64,000 nucleotides of DNA from Porogramme epimiltina (lineage: Eukaryota; Basidiomycota; Agaricomycetes; Polyporales; Polyporaceae). The notes below the pieces were generated by a model, which did no database searches, was not told where the DNA came from, and was given only the letters and a program-made list of their open reading frames with translations. The stretch spans positions 29,753 to 93,752 of the forward strand of contig FTLJ01000383.1 of assembly GCA_900155495.1 (NCBI GenBank). Direction: 5' to 3'. Each line of letters opens with the position of its first letter. Position 1 is the first letter of the stretch. Shown here piece by piece: positions 1 to 11,523 of the stretch. Made by a program: the position numbers and the translations under genes.

Positions 1-1937
1 CTACAAACGACGTCATGGATCAAGGGCTCGGCGCATTCTGGTCATCTTCGGGCCAAACGCTGAAGACGCTCACTCTCGCCATCTCGAAGCGCGCGGTGAG
101 GGTGCCGGCGCCCTTCCCCTCACAAGTTATCGGTACGCCACGCCGGGTTCAATCTCCGTGTGATAGACATAATAACGCCCGCTCAGAGAGGCATTTCGAT
201 CTGTCGCCATGCACGTCGCTCGCGACGCTATGGATTGACTGCAGACAAGAGCGCGAGGTCGCCCCAGATTGGACGTGGCTCATTTTCGCACTGACATCAC
301 TCGGCCGGACTGCGACACCGTTCGTCCCGCTTCACATCACTCTCGCATTCCAGCACCCTTCGCACGCACTTGCTACACTCTATATGCATACAGCGGCTCT
401 CGATTGTGCTCTCGCCTCTACGAAGGCCGCCGTGGTGCGGCTCGAGTTCGACTACCGGTGCCCTCCGCACGAGCAAGACGAAGATGAAGCTACACTCATC
501 AAGAAATTCCCAGAGACTCGTTCGCAAGGGGTGCTTGAGGGTGAGTCGGATGTGCCGTTTCGCCCCTATCACATATTCGTGCTCTGGGACACGGCCTTGG
601 TCGTATTCAATATGTTACGCCTCGTTCTCATTCCCTCCTCGGTGTGTCACACAGTGCGCTGACCGCGACGCTACAAGCAGCGCGAGGCGGTGAAGGTGGT
701 TCCGGCCCGAGTGGAATGGGTGGGGGGTCCACTAGAGTCCCCGCTATCGTAATTCGAAACTGTACGCGGAGTCAATTGCGATACACATTCACTTCTGTCC
801 CCCGGTCTCGGCGCCGCTGGTGCCACTCTTTCCAACTGCCCGCGAAGGCGCGACCTGCTGCGGTCTGCTTCCAGAACTCGTTCTCATGGTGGCGCTTGAG
901 GCGCGTTCCTGCCGCCGTCGTGGGACGAGACGCGCCGCGGGGTGCTCTATTCGCCTCCGAGGTGCGTCTATCTTCATACCATCGGCAATGCGCGAAGCGA
1001 GCTGGTCTGGTGAGCCTCACTGGTTCCTGACCACCTTCGCTTAGTCTTGACTTGTGACTGATACGTGGACCCACAGTGTCCCTCACCAGTCAAGTAGTGC
1101 TGTTGTAGAGTGCATACCTCCTGTGTCTCATTAGTGCTACCCTGCATGTGGACAGCTGGCCGCGCGTAGTGCGTTCCACTCAAGCTCCAGCCCGTTTGAA
1201 AGAGACCGATGGAAGGTTGGGGCTTCCAGTCACCGGCCTGCCCGCACGAAGTCGTCTGCAACCTTCGCAGTTACTCCTCCAAAACCCTTCATAGTCTACA
1301 GCCGCCTCGAACGAAACTCTGCCAGACAGACATGTACCAGGTGGTCAAGCTCCCCGCGCCATCATACTTCACGCTACATGCGGCCGCGCTCGTTGCGCGG
1401 AGATACGTCGACGAATCGCCGCGGACCATTCAGCCAAGTATACTCAGGGCAGCGGCCACTATCGTGGACCTGCGCCACAAACGTCATCCGTCGCTGGAAC
1501 GAGGACCTGGTATCCGCAGCTCCGGTTCGCATTCATCGAGCCACGCGGGCGGCGGAGCCTCATCGGTTTGAGACCTTGTTCGGCGGTACGAAGCTGATCG
1601 CGCGCCGGATACCGTGCGCGGATGCACTTCGTTCGCCAGGCACCCACGGAGAGGGCGAGCATTCAGCACTCGTGGCCTCCAGGTGGCTCCTGAGCGGCCC
1701 TGAGGGGCGCGCCGTTACGCGAGCTAACGGGCGAAGCGTGCAAGGCAGTGCCGCCGTGTGATTCTGCACTCTTTTCTTGTTGCGGGCGCGCACCAGGGGA
1801 GCGTGAAGGATGACGGAAAAGGATGATAATGATACATATTTTCGAGTACAGCTCGCACGATCTCGCTTGACATCGGCCATCCCGGGGCAATGTGGATCTC
1901 GGTGTATTGAAATAGCAGGTTTAGAACTCGAGGACTC
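1..1937. other. gene-poor stretch, no recognisable gene
   Basis: All six frames were read. The open frames here (up to 215 codons) have no recognisable family motif, no plausible signal peptide and no splice pattern that extends them into a sensible protein. They look like chance frames in moderately GC-rich DNA. The left end may contain the remains of a degraded gene or transposon, but nothing supports a specific call. Confidence 0.5.
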
Positions 1938-2143
1938 TCAGCCGCAGCAGCAAGGCTCCTGGCGGTTCTCGAGGCGGGCCCTGTGAGAATGGGCGTCAGC
2001 GATACGCCCGCCGAAGCAGGCTGTCAGGCACGCTCAGTATGATGCTCGGGGACGTACCGCTTGCATGGGATCTCTGCTGGCACAGGGGCGGCAACCGCGC
2101 CAGCAATCAGAGCGGCGAGGAGGAGGACGGGCTTGAACTGCAT
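1938..2143 (-). CDS. small secreted cysteine-rich peptide (42 aa, two exons)
   Basis: Seen: the ATG at 2143 opens an 86-nt exon (2143-2058), followed by a 77-nt intron with a GTACGT donor (from 2057) and a CACAG acceptor (to 1981), then a 43-nt exon (1980-1938) ending in TGA. The 42-residue product begins MQFKPVLLLAALIAGAVAAP, a textbook signal peptide with an expected cut near AVAA/AP. The remaining ~22 residues contain PCKRAR and end in QEPCCCG. Four cysteines and a basic stretch follow the signal. A TATATAAG box on the same strand lies about 145 nt upstream. Inference: a secreted peptide, possibly an effector-like or signalling peptide, or a precursor cut at the basic residues. There is no CaaX end, so it is not a lipidated mating pheromone. 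No family was recognised. The main risk is that so short a frame is fortuitous, but the signal peptide, intron and TATA box agree. Confidence 0.68.
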
Positions 2144-2285
2144 GGCGGGTTAGGTTTCCTAACGTCGTGCCATTTCAAGCGTCGTTAGTGGAGGGATGGA
2201 GGGGTGGGTGAGCAGAAATCTAACCTCGCTGAGACCGTTAAAGTCAAGGGCAAAGGCTGAGGATGGTGAAGGGTGGCCATGGTCA

Positions 2286-2293
2286 CTTATATA
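2286..2293 (-). promoter_or_regulatory. TATA box of the small secreted peptide gene
   Basis: The minus strand reads TATATAAG here, about 143 nt upstream of the ATG at 2143. This is a reasonable distance for a fungal TATA box plus a 5' leader. No other gene on this strand starts nearby. Confidence 0.5.
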
Positions 2294-4245
2294 CACCGTC
2301 GGACCTTTAGTTCAGGTTCCGACAATATCCCAATGGTACCAGCCGAACTCATGGACCACGAGGCACCATGGCATGTGTAGCTTGAGAGGCAAGCGTCAGA
2401 GCTAATGCCGAGGACTCGCGAACGGACGCCCGATGAGCATAGTGGGCTAGACTGCATCGCTGGGTGGTCTGTGAGCCATTTACGGTCCGCTTTGCTGGGA
2501 TGCTCGGATAACCTGCCGAGATGCCAGTAACCATGAGCGTCCACTTCTTTGAGATCTCTAGGCTGCTTTGAGGTTCCGGCCATTGGTACTGTTCTATTCA
2601 CAGCGCCGTGTATGGTTAGTGAGCTCACAGATTCAGATTGCGACACCATCTGTTCAGGGGCAGGAAGCACATCACACAAAGGAAGAGACAGAGAACTCAC
2701 CGGTACCGAACGGTTAAAGGTAGCTGGTGTTCAGTTATACGTCGCTCGCCTCCTGTAAATAGCCCATGTGTATGGGGCTCACAGGTTTGTGGGACTCTAG
2801 ATCTGACTGGGATCATATCGCTCTATGATATCTTTAGGTGGAGCTAATATTATAGAGTAAAATCATCTATCCGTACATGGTGGGCAACGCCGACGATCTC
2901 GGCTTCACCATAATTCACACCTGCGCAGGCGTGATCAATCGCGGTGATCATACAGAACTTTCCGGCACTTGCTTACCATGAACCTACTTTAAAAGAGCAC
3001 CACGACTTCTGCAGGTCGGGGAAGAGGGATCTGATTGGACAAAACCAGACAAGACGTGTTGATAAGTGGCTAGTTTTGAGAAGCTTTGGGTGGACGTACT
3101 TATTATATCAGCCACACGGACCACTACTACTCCGCCGAACCAGTACCTGGTGGCTGGGAAGTGCCCTCGCAGCGGGGAAGTCTGAGTCGCCACGAGGCCC
3201 ATCGGTCGCGTGGCGCTCACGTGATGCTCCGGGGGCCGGGTCGAGGTGGCTGTGATGTTTTCCCGGCCGCTGGCGCTCCGTCGGGACCGGGCGTCTACAC
3301 CACTACTTTCCGTCAACACATGCACGTTGTTCAACTTCTTCCATGTGGACCGCTTCGCTCTTTAGCGCGTTAATATTTGTGGTGTGTGGTGTGCCGACAA
3401 GTTATCCTCATGAGCTATAAATGGGTCTCGGGGTTTGATTGACTAACCCTACATTGACGCTGTGGAATCGTCAGGTGTCCTCAACCAAACACTACTCGTG
3501 GTTCAAGCGTCCAGATTTTCAAGATCAAGCCGAATCCATGCCATGGTTCTGGTATTCGACGGTATATGCCGTTGAGATAATCCAATAACAAGCACAAACA
3601 AGCCACCACCGAGAGATGTCAACCACTTCGACCCCATGCGTGGATGATAACAACGGTGTGTCCCCGCCAACAGTGTGCCGATTCCTACCAAGAAGTTCTT
3701 ACTTCTGCTATTCATAAACCACTTGTTTCAGACCTCTCCCCTGGTCGCTGCGGCGGGGTGGTCCGTTTGATAGGCAACTAGGCCAAGGGTTCGTCATGGG
3801 ATCATGCATCTCCCGCTCTGTACCCGACCCACGCCCACCCTGATAGACTTTGTACTCGCCCCTTGCTTTGGTACTCATCCATTCCATCTTCTGAGTCTCA
3901 CGGGCCTGAGAGTTACGCGTCTCATTCCCTCCTCTTTTCCACTTACCTCTTCTCCTCCCCCTCCACCTTTGGGTCTGACGGACTCACATAGATACTGCCA
4001 CGCGCTACCCCATGGTATGTCTCTCACGATCTACGTGCCTTCCCGCCTTCTCTTTCCCGTTCGCGTAACCGCTACTGAATTGCATGACAGGTTTGTGACC
4101 GGTCTCATGCGATCTTCCTGCTTACCGGATGCGCATCGCGTGCGCCCTAACGCGGGGAGCGGAACGGATATAGACAACGGAGGTGTGCGGACGGAGGTAT
4201 TGGACTCGCCCATTCACGCCCGTTCTTTGGCCATCGTCTTTCCTC
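2294..4245. other. intergenic, no recognisable gene
   Basis: Two kilobases with no supportable coding region. A TATAAATG sequence at 3416-3422 (+) is followed only by very short frames, including a 33-codon frame at 3616 that lacks a signal peptide or CaaX end. The last ~450 nt are pyrimidine-rich on the + strand and probably form the promoter and leader of the DUF6533 gene starting at 4246. Confidence 0.45.
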
Positions 4246-6055
4246 ATGTCCGCCACCAGCAATGCAACAGTGATCAAGAACTATGCGACTTTGTGAGTTT
4301 ATCCCCTTACTACTAGTACCTGGAAGAGCAGGGAACGTGACACTCGCAACGGTATGACAGCGTGCAGGGACAATATTATAGCGTCGCTGCCAGAGGTGCG
4401 TCTTCCGAGTATACGCCGTAGCCTATTCCCTATGCCTACTATACGTCCCTCCAGCTCTGTACCTGTTCGACTTCTTCATCACCTTCGACCGCGAGGTGGA
4501 ATACATCTGGGGCAAGAAGCTTTCTGTGGCTTCCACGATCTTCCTCTTGAACCGTTACCTCAACCTCCTGATCACAATCCTGGAACTTATCGAACAAGCG
4601 CCCTTTCAGACACCCGAGGTATGTCAGAGGTACTAGTCTGTGTGATCGAAGCGACTAATGCTTTATTATAGAGGTATTTTTCGTCTAGCCGACCTGCCGA
4701 TCTCATATTAATAAGGATGTAGTTGTCCTCCTGTAATCCGCGTTCTTCAATCACTGCTTATTTTCTCGGCTATATGCGTGGCGGGCAAGTGATATTTACA
4801 CTCGGTTTCTTGTAGGCATACTGAATTACTTACGCCTAACAGTTTTCGCTTCCCTTCGTGTGTACGCCACCTGGTCGTGCGATTGGCGTCCTGCGCTTCC
4901 GGTGTTGCTTCTGGCTTTGGCTACCCCAGCTTGCAATATGGTACGCCGGACCCGGACGTTCTATAGGACAACATCTGATGATTTTTCTTGCACAGTTCAT
5001 GGATATTCGCGGCACTCCCATACCCGCTCCTCGGCCATCTGTAGGGTGTGCCATTAATCCCAACATAAGCCCCAATGTATTCAGCCAGTAAGCTACCCTC
5101 TATTCCCCATTCTCTGTATCTAATGTCGTTCGCAGGAGTAAGCCAATGTGACGCAATGCATATCACGAGCTCTGTCTCATACTTTTCCGACCTCCAGTCA
5201 CAATCGTCGCACGTGTCACCACAACTGCTTACGACTTCCTTATCGTTCTATTCACATTCCTAAAGACAGTGGAAGTACGGCGGACAGCATTCAATTTAGA
5301 CATGAATCCAAGTATAACCGTGCTATTATTACGAGATGGTCCGTGGCTCTAGGATTTCTACACATCCGATAGTCGTACTCTAACCTTTTTTCGACGCCAC
5401 AGGGACAATGTACTTCCTGTAAGTATGGTCACCTGTGAGACTCTAATTGCTCACGCACATGGTTGCCATCAGCCTACTGCTTGCGATAAACGTTGCGCAG
5501 ATAGTTATCTCGGCCGAAGTCCCGGTGTGTGTCCTCCACCTGGCCGCGTGCATGTGGCTAATCCTGTGTACACGAAGGGCAACAACCTAATCGCCTTCTT
5601 CATATCTCCGTACGGCCTATTCATATCTTTATCTATCTTCACGAGTCTTATTTCTGTCTATCTCCACTAGGCTTACCGCGATTCTCATCACACGATTCCT
5701 CCTCAACCTCCGACAAGTAGCCCAAACTACCGCAGCGCGTGCTAATGCACCGCCCGCCACTTTATCTACCACAAACTTTTCGACACACTTCCCAACCTGG
5801 AGCGTGCACCTCTCAGGAGGTGTGCTAGGCAATATGGGCGCACCTCTGCGATCAGGGTTCGACGTGGACGCCTCGGATTATGACGTCTACGACGAGAAGT
5901 TGCAGCTTGTCGACGAGCCGTTTCTTGTGGGCCTCCCCGGCTCCGCAGAGGGGTCGGATTCATGCAAGGACATGGATGGGCCTGTATGTGTTTCCGTTGC
6001 AGAAGTGAGGCGGTCTTTCTACAGAGATGAGGTGGAGCTGGAGGAGATCGCATGA
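4246..6055 (+). CDS. DUF6533 domain multi-pass membrane protein
   Basis: Seen: exon 1 (4246-4292), exon 2 (4361-4395) and exon 3 (4455-4618) join in frame to give an N-terminus MSATSNATVIKNY followed by QYYSVAARALYLFDFFITFD, REVEYIWGKKLS and FLLNRYLNLL. This is the signature of the DUF6533 domain found in large numbers in Agaricomycetes. Further hydrophobic exons follow: FASLRVYATW (from ~4844), TTTAYDFLIVLFTFLK (~5209) and SLLLAINVAQIVIS (~5471). The final exon contains ITRFLLNLRQV, the usual end of the last membrane segment, then an acidic cytosolic tail ending at TGA 6055. Known: these are about seven-helix membrane proteins of unknown function. The exon(s) between 4619 and 4843 could not be placed because the expected linker is interrupted by stops in the obvious reading, so a short exon was missed or the gene is damaged there. 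The other boundaries look sound. Confidence 0.78.
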
Positions 6056-6641
6056 GCTTGTTGGTTCTGTCGCCGTGTATGTTTTTTTACCTTGGGGTCA
6101 AAGGTCGTTTCGCGGAGGCGTTCAGACAACTTCGCCACATGTTCGTAATACTCTTGGGCTAGTTGCTAGCACTGTTAATGATATACCCTTAGAAACACAC
6201 AGAGGTTTCATCACGCATATCTTCGATGGGACCCAAGGGAGAGATATTCAATGAATAATCATGTCAAAGGCTAAATCAAGTCGTATAGGAAACCGCTGCC
6301 TTTGGGAGCGGGAACGTCATTGGTGTCACCCGCGGTCCGGCTCGGCCCGAGAACGTCATGCAACTCAACGGATTTCGCGTGACGATGCGATTCCAGGTTG
6401 ATGTGAAACTACTACTCATACTGAATACCGAGAAGCCGGGGCAAGTAGTGTCATTTGATGTACTGATATAGGTGCACACATTGACCCCCTTTATAGTGTG
6501 ATTGTGGAAGAAGTGGTGGTCGTGACCATGGAAACGTCAACTCATCCCGAACCGCATCATAGTATTGGCGATTTGGAGCCCACGCTGGATCGCAATTCAC
6601 AAAGAAATGGAGAACACACCGGTCGGGAAGAAACAAAACCA
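6056..6641. other. intergenic, promoter region of the deacetylase gene
   Basis: 586 nt between two same-strand genes. No conserved coding signal was seen. An in-frame upstream ATG at 6498 belongs to the frame of the deacetylase but would add a leader unlike the family, so the ATG at 6642 is preferred. Confidence 0.5.
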
Positions 6642-8191
6642 ATGGACTCACCCCCACCACGAGTATCATATCTAGTGTCTAACGAGCTTGTTAAAGTGAG
6701 CTTCCTGCTTGTACATGATGAATTGACCATGATCATCTAAGGGGTTTGTCGAAGGTTTCTTCCTTGCTACCATCCAACAAAAACCGCTCCCTTCTCGTCC
6801 ATACTCTCGTGAAGGAATTTGGACTTCTTTCACAGGACGTATTGGGTGGGAGGAGGATTCAGGTGGTGCAACCCACGCCCGCCAACGTCAGAGAACTCAC
6901 TACTTACCATGATCGCGCATTTATCGAGCTCCTACTAAGTGAGAAAGGGGGTACAGTGGGAAACGAGGGTGAGGAGTATGGACTCGAAGAGGTCTGTCTA
7001 TGCATACAACTTTGCTCAGAGTGACATGTCCAATGGAATCACATCTTTAGGACTGTCCGGCATTTCCCCGACTCGCTGACTACGTACGCCTGGTTGCGGG
7101 GGCTTCAGTGTCAGGTATGCAACACCGATCAACATAGCCTGCACATATCTCACGCCAACTTAACTGAAGCTGCAAAGACCCTTCGTGACAACCTAGCTGA
7201 CATCGCTATATGCTGGGATGGCGGTAGGTACGAGCATTGCGCGTCGCGCGGTAGTTGTTTATCTGACTTTCTCATTCAGGCATCATGCCCAGAAAGCTCA
7301 GGCCTCGGGCTTTTGCTACGTAGCAGACTGCGTCCTGGCCATCCTGATGCTCAAGAAACCACAGACCGCGGTAGCAGGTCAACCTCTCATCAAACCACGA
7401 GTCATGTACCTCGATGTCGACCTGCACTTCTCGGATGGCGTCTCCCAGGCTTTCCTGTCTTCTTCCTCCGGGTCGTCCTCGCCTCAAGTCCTTACACTCT
7501 CCATCCACCACGAAGCCCCGGGCTTCTTCCCTGTTTCAGATCTCGCCCTTCTCACCGACCCCTCAAGCCCCGACTTCGACCCCTTCACACTGTCGCTACC
7601 TCTCGAGCGTGGGGCGTCGCGTGCGACGTTTGCGCGGATATGGCCGCTCGTAGAGCGCGTGAAGGATGCGTTCCGGCCAGACTACGTTGTCATGCAGTGC
7701 GGCGTGGACGGCCTCGCCGGAGATCCATACGCGACGTGGAACTGGTCTCTAGGTGACGGGGAGGGCTCACTGGGGTGGTGCGTCGAGCGGGTATGCGGAT
7801 GGGGGTGCAAGACACTGCTCCTTGGAGGAGGTTTGTGTGTTCTAGCCTATGAAAACTGAAACTGACTTCGCTGCTTCTAGGAGGTTATAACTCGCCGAAC
7901 GTGGCTCGCGCGTGGACCTACCTGACTTCTGTAGCAGTACGTCCATGGGGTCCTTCCCTATATACCTCATCTGCTAATTCGCGTTAGATGGGGCGTCCAC
8001 TTCCACTAGATGCGGATATCCCTGACCACGGTGCTTTCCCGCTCTATGCACCGTCGTTCATCCTCAACGTTCCCGCAAGCACACAGCAAGATCGCAACAC
8101 CGATGCCCATCTCAAGCGGGTAGAGGGCGTCTTCGACCATGTAGTCGAAGCGATTTACGAGAGAATGGAGCATGTCGCGAGGCCTTCGTGA
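6642..8191 (+). CDS. class I histone deacetylase, Hos1/HDAC8-like
   Basis: Seven exons (6642-6695, 6755-6991, 7051-7114, 7170-7227, 7280-7830, 7881-7936, 7988-8191) sum to 408 codons, giving a 407-aa protein of normal length. Family landmarks in order: YLVSNELVK near the N-terminus, AICWDGGRHHAQKAQASGFC with the catalytic His pair, YLDVDLH with the first two metal ligands, CGVDGLAGD with the third metal Asp, and LLGGGGYNSPN with the transition-state Tyr. Known: zinc-dependent removal of acetyl groups from lysine in histones and other proteins. The short form without a long tail resembles yeast Hos1 and human HDAC8 more than Rpd3. Odd: the usual HHGDG after the metal site reads HFSDG, and YVND reads YVAD. 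These are second-shell positions, so activity is not excluded. The intron-4 donor (GTACGAG after GGTAG) was chosen because it alone yields GGRHHA. Confidence 0.9.
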
Positions 8192-8469
8192 GCGTCATAG
8201 CAGCAGTTGAGATCGACGTCCACTTTCCATACTCGTGTCTAGATGAAGAAAATGTCGTAATGCCATCTATGAATACACAGGTCGTACAAACAAGTTTTGA
8301 TCATTAACGTAACCCTCCAGAAAACATTAAATGCAGATACACGTGTCATATAAGATCACGACGTCGACGCACACCGGTCGACGGACAGCTTCGAGGGGTC
8401 GGGGTTGCCCCACCTGCGCATAAGTTGATTAATACGACCATCCTACTCTCAATGCGAAGTCGAGGGCGC

Positions 8470-11400
8470 TCACCAGTAGGGGAAATCAACCGCATTCCCG
8501 CTCGCACCGAACACGGCGAAACTGAGAATGAACAGGATGACCTGGCTACCGCCGTCAAGCGCAGCGGACGTGAGGTAGTTGTACTTCTTGAACCACTGAG
8601 GGCGGTGCTTGCGCGCCCACCACTGCGACGCGAAGCCGATGACGACGCACGACCACCACTGGCCGTTGACGGAGTACGGGAGGTAGCCGATGTAGAGCGC
8701 GATGATGGGCGTGTGGACGAAAGCCGCCGCGCGCTGGATCCACGAGCCGCGCGGCGCGAACTTGTGCGCGAGCCAGAAGGGGAGGGGGAAGATGAGGCCG
8801 ATGAAGCACGCGAAGCCGATGAGGTAGTACGCCTTGCCGAACGTGAAGAGCTCCTTGCCGAGCGCGCCGAGGGCGACCGAGTTGGAGTTGTAGCTCTGGA
8901 TGATCCAGCCGCTCCACACGCGGGTACCGATGGGGTCGATGAGCGCAGCGCGGTTGTTGGAAACAATGGTGGCCATCACTGTGCAAGGGTCAGATGGCGT
9001 CTCGGTCTGGCGAAGTACGGAGACGTACTTGTGTAGTTGAAGATGGAGCCAACAATGGAACCAGCCATCTGCGCCCAGAAGGTCGCACGGGGAGGAAGCT
9101 TGGTGTACTGGCCGAGCTTGAGGTCCTGGAGCATCGCAATCGTCTGGTACGCCGAGGAGTTACCGTACAGGTTGGAGTACATGACGGCACTGCAATGCAG
9201 ATATAAGATATCATCATAGTTTTGATAAAACGTATCAGACTTACACAGGCTGGCCAGGGTGGACGAACGCCGACAGCAGGTAGATCACATACTTAATCTG
9301 GATCTGGAAGCCAGTGGTCGCGGTGACTTCGCAGTGTCTCAGCAACGTTTGTGACATACAATAGACTTCGCGTTACTCACTGAAACCAATGCAGACTGAG
9401 AGAAGGGCGCTGATGATGGTGAACGTGATGATGCTCCACGCGGGCAGGAGCCAGTCACCCTTGTTGTACTATTGCAATTGGCCATCAGCATTAGCACTAA
9501 CTGTCCGAAGGTACCACGCACACTGCAGCCGATGCCGATCGCGAGGGAGCAGACGAAGATGCCGCCGTACCACCACTGCGGAACCTCAGGGTACTTCTTC
9601 ATCTCTGGCAGTAAATACGTTTGTCAGTGTCCGCTGCATATGAGACCAGGCGGTGGCAGCACTCACCCTTGTAGTGCGGGTCATCGATGTCCTGAGACCC
9701 ATGCAAGAAACGCATGCTGCCGAACGCGTCCTTGAGCTCCCTCCAGTTCCAAAGGAGAACGTGCGTGATCGCGGCGCCGAGACTGAAGTTGTAGCACATC
9801 TGCGAGATCGCGTAGGTGGTCGTGTACCGGGGGAGACCGACGTCCGCGAGCTTGCTCGCGTCGAGCGTGTTCTGGGGAGTGAGGATCGCAGTCTGGTTGT
9901 ACGAGCTGCCGTCGTCGGCGAAGAGGGCAGTCGACATCCACGCGATGTCACGTCCGTTAAAGACGTTATGGTAGTAGGAGAGGGTAAGGACAAGGTAGCC
10001 GATGGCCATTCCAACTGTAGAGCAATAAATATCAATATATCACGGGGAATGTCGCTCCACTTACGATACGAGTTAACCTCTGCATGAAAGGGGCAGTTAG
10101 GGCCAGGAAGTCAAAATGGGTCCGAAGAAGGTACGCACGAGTACGCAAGGGCCACACGAGCGGGTTTCCTTGAGTGATGAGGGTCCAGCTCGTGCCGAAG
10201 CTGAGAAGCCCAATTCCCTCGTTTGAAGAACCAGCGCCGAAGAGGTTCCGCACGAAAGTGTGGCGGCCGTTGTCCACGAGACAGATGATCGAGATGGCGG
10301 TGAGGAGAGGGAAAGGGTACTGGGGAATCCTAGATAGGATGTTAAAAAAACTGACGCACGACGATAATTAGCAGGCCACATACCACTCCCAGAAGAAGAT
10401 AGCGCCAAAGATGATCCAGAAGTAACGACTAAGCAAGTGTCAATAAGGACATCCAGCATGGTACTAGCCTAAGTACGTACCGCTTCTTCGCGTTCAGGAT
10501 ACCGCCGAAGTGCAGACTCTGCAGAAGGTTGACCACAGAAATGTAGTTCGGGTAGAACGCGCTGTAAGGCTCGATTAGGGTTCGTCACAGTAGTGAAGTT
10601 GCTGGATCGCATACTATGTAGGGTAGACCAGCAGGGTGCGGACTGCCAAAAGTTGAGTTTGTAATCTGGATGGAGGATAGTTCGCACTTACGAGCACCCG
10701 CGACACCGTACCCAATCATCTGGGTGGCGAAGATCTGGAAAATGGCCACAGCAGCGTTAAGCTTCACGTTGTAGAACAGATCTGTGCGAACGCTTAGAAC
10801 ATGCTCCTCGAGAAGCCACAAGTCAATGTATAGCTTACCCAGCGCGGCGATGATCTCCATAGCCACTGCTACCGAAGAGGCGGTCGAAGACATGATGACA
10901 ATAGCCGTGTGTTCTGCGTGGAGTCAGTGACATGCGGACATGCCGGCAAAATGCGCAACTCACCCTTGATGTTGAAGGGACCAGGGTTGAGGTACCGCCA
11001 ATAGCCGGACGAAGGGAACAGCGCTGCATGGTTGTTTAGGGACACGCGGAGCAATGCACGGAAGGGTGTGCATACAGTGCATGGCGGTTCCAAGGACATA
11101 GGCAATGATGAGACAGAACAGCTGCGACACCGACGCGTTCTGGGGCTTGAACGTGTAGATGGTCGCGAGCACGGAGGTGAACGCAGAAAGACCAATGCCG
11201 AGGAAGATCGTCCTGAACGTCAACACTGGCAAGGTCGGGTCGTCCTCCGCGGAAATGACCTACACCGGCAACACACCAAGGGTCAAACCTTCCTCCCATT
11301 GGACGAAGAAAAAAGTACACACCTCCACGGCGACGTCCTCGTCATTCTTGATGATGGTGGAGTCAACATCCTCCTCCACGGCGAGCGACTCGACGTCGAT

Positions 11401-11523
11401 CTTCTTCGCGTCGGGCGAGTCGATCTCCTTCATGTCCTTCTCGTTGGAGCTGAGCGACTCGGTGCGAGGGCGCTCAGGCTCGGCCTCTACGGCCGTGCCA
11501 GTGGAACGGTTGAAGAGGGGCAT
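8470..11523 (-). CDS. OPT-family oligopeptide transporter
   Basis: The start is ATG 11523 and the stop is TGA at 8472-8470; roughly a dozen exons are separated by short introns. Exon 1 (11523-11323) encodes a hydrophilic, acidic N-terminal tail. Exon 2 (11259-11076) starts VISAEDDPTLPVLTFRTIF, the usual entry into helix 1. The hallmark NPGPFNIKEHT follows at the join of the exons near 11000-10890. Later exons carry FWEWIPQYPFPLLTAISI, NPLVWPL, YAISQMCYNFSLGAAITH, FVHPGQPVAVMYSNLYG and LPPRATFWAQMAGSIVG. The end contains FASQWWARKHRPQWFKKYNY and terminates FPYW. Known: proton-coupled plasma-membrane uptake of small peptides or peptide-like metal chelates (PF03169). All expected conserved blocks are present, so the gene looks intact. 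Some internal splice sites were not fixed to the base. Confidence 0.92.

Noticed and set aside
121..170. gttcaatctccg-like B-box sequence, considered as a tRNA
   Set aside because: No matching acceptor stem, anticodon arm or A box could be folded around it.
15..662. 215-codon + strand open frame at the left edge
   Set aside because: No start context, no family motif, Arg/Ser/Cys-rich composition typical of chance frames; overlapping frames are equally open.
3616..3717. 33-codon frame downstream of a TATAAATG, considered as a pheromone precursor
   Set aside because: Ends FCYS, which is not a CaaX motif (one residue short), no Glu-Arg maturation site, and other ATGs lie between it and the TATA sequence.
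8425..9036. 203-codon + strand frame opposite the OPT transporter
   Set aside because: Antisense shadow; its Arg/Glu/Asp-rich sequence mirrors the GC-rich codons of the transporter.
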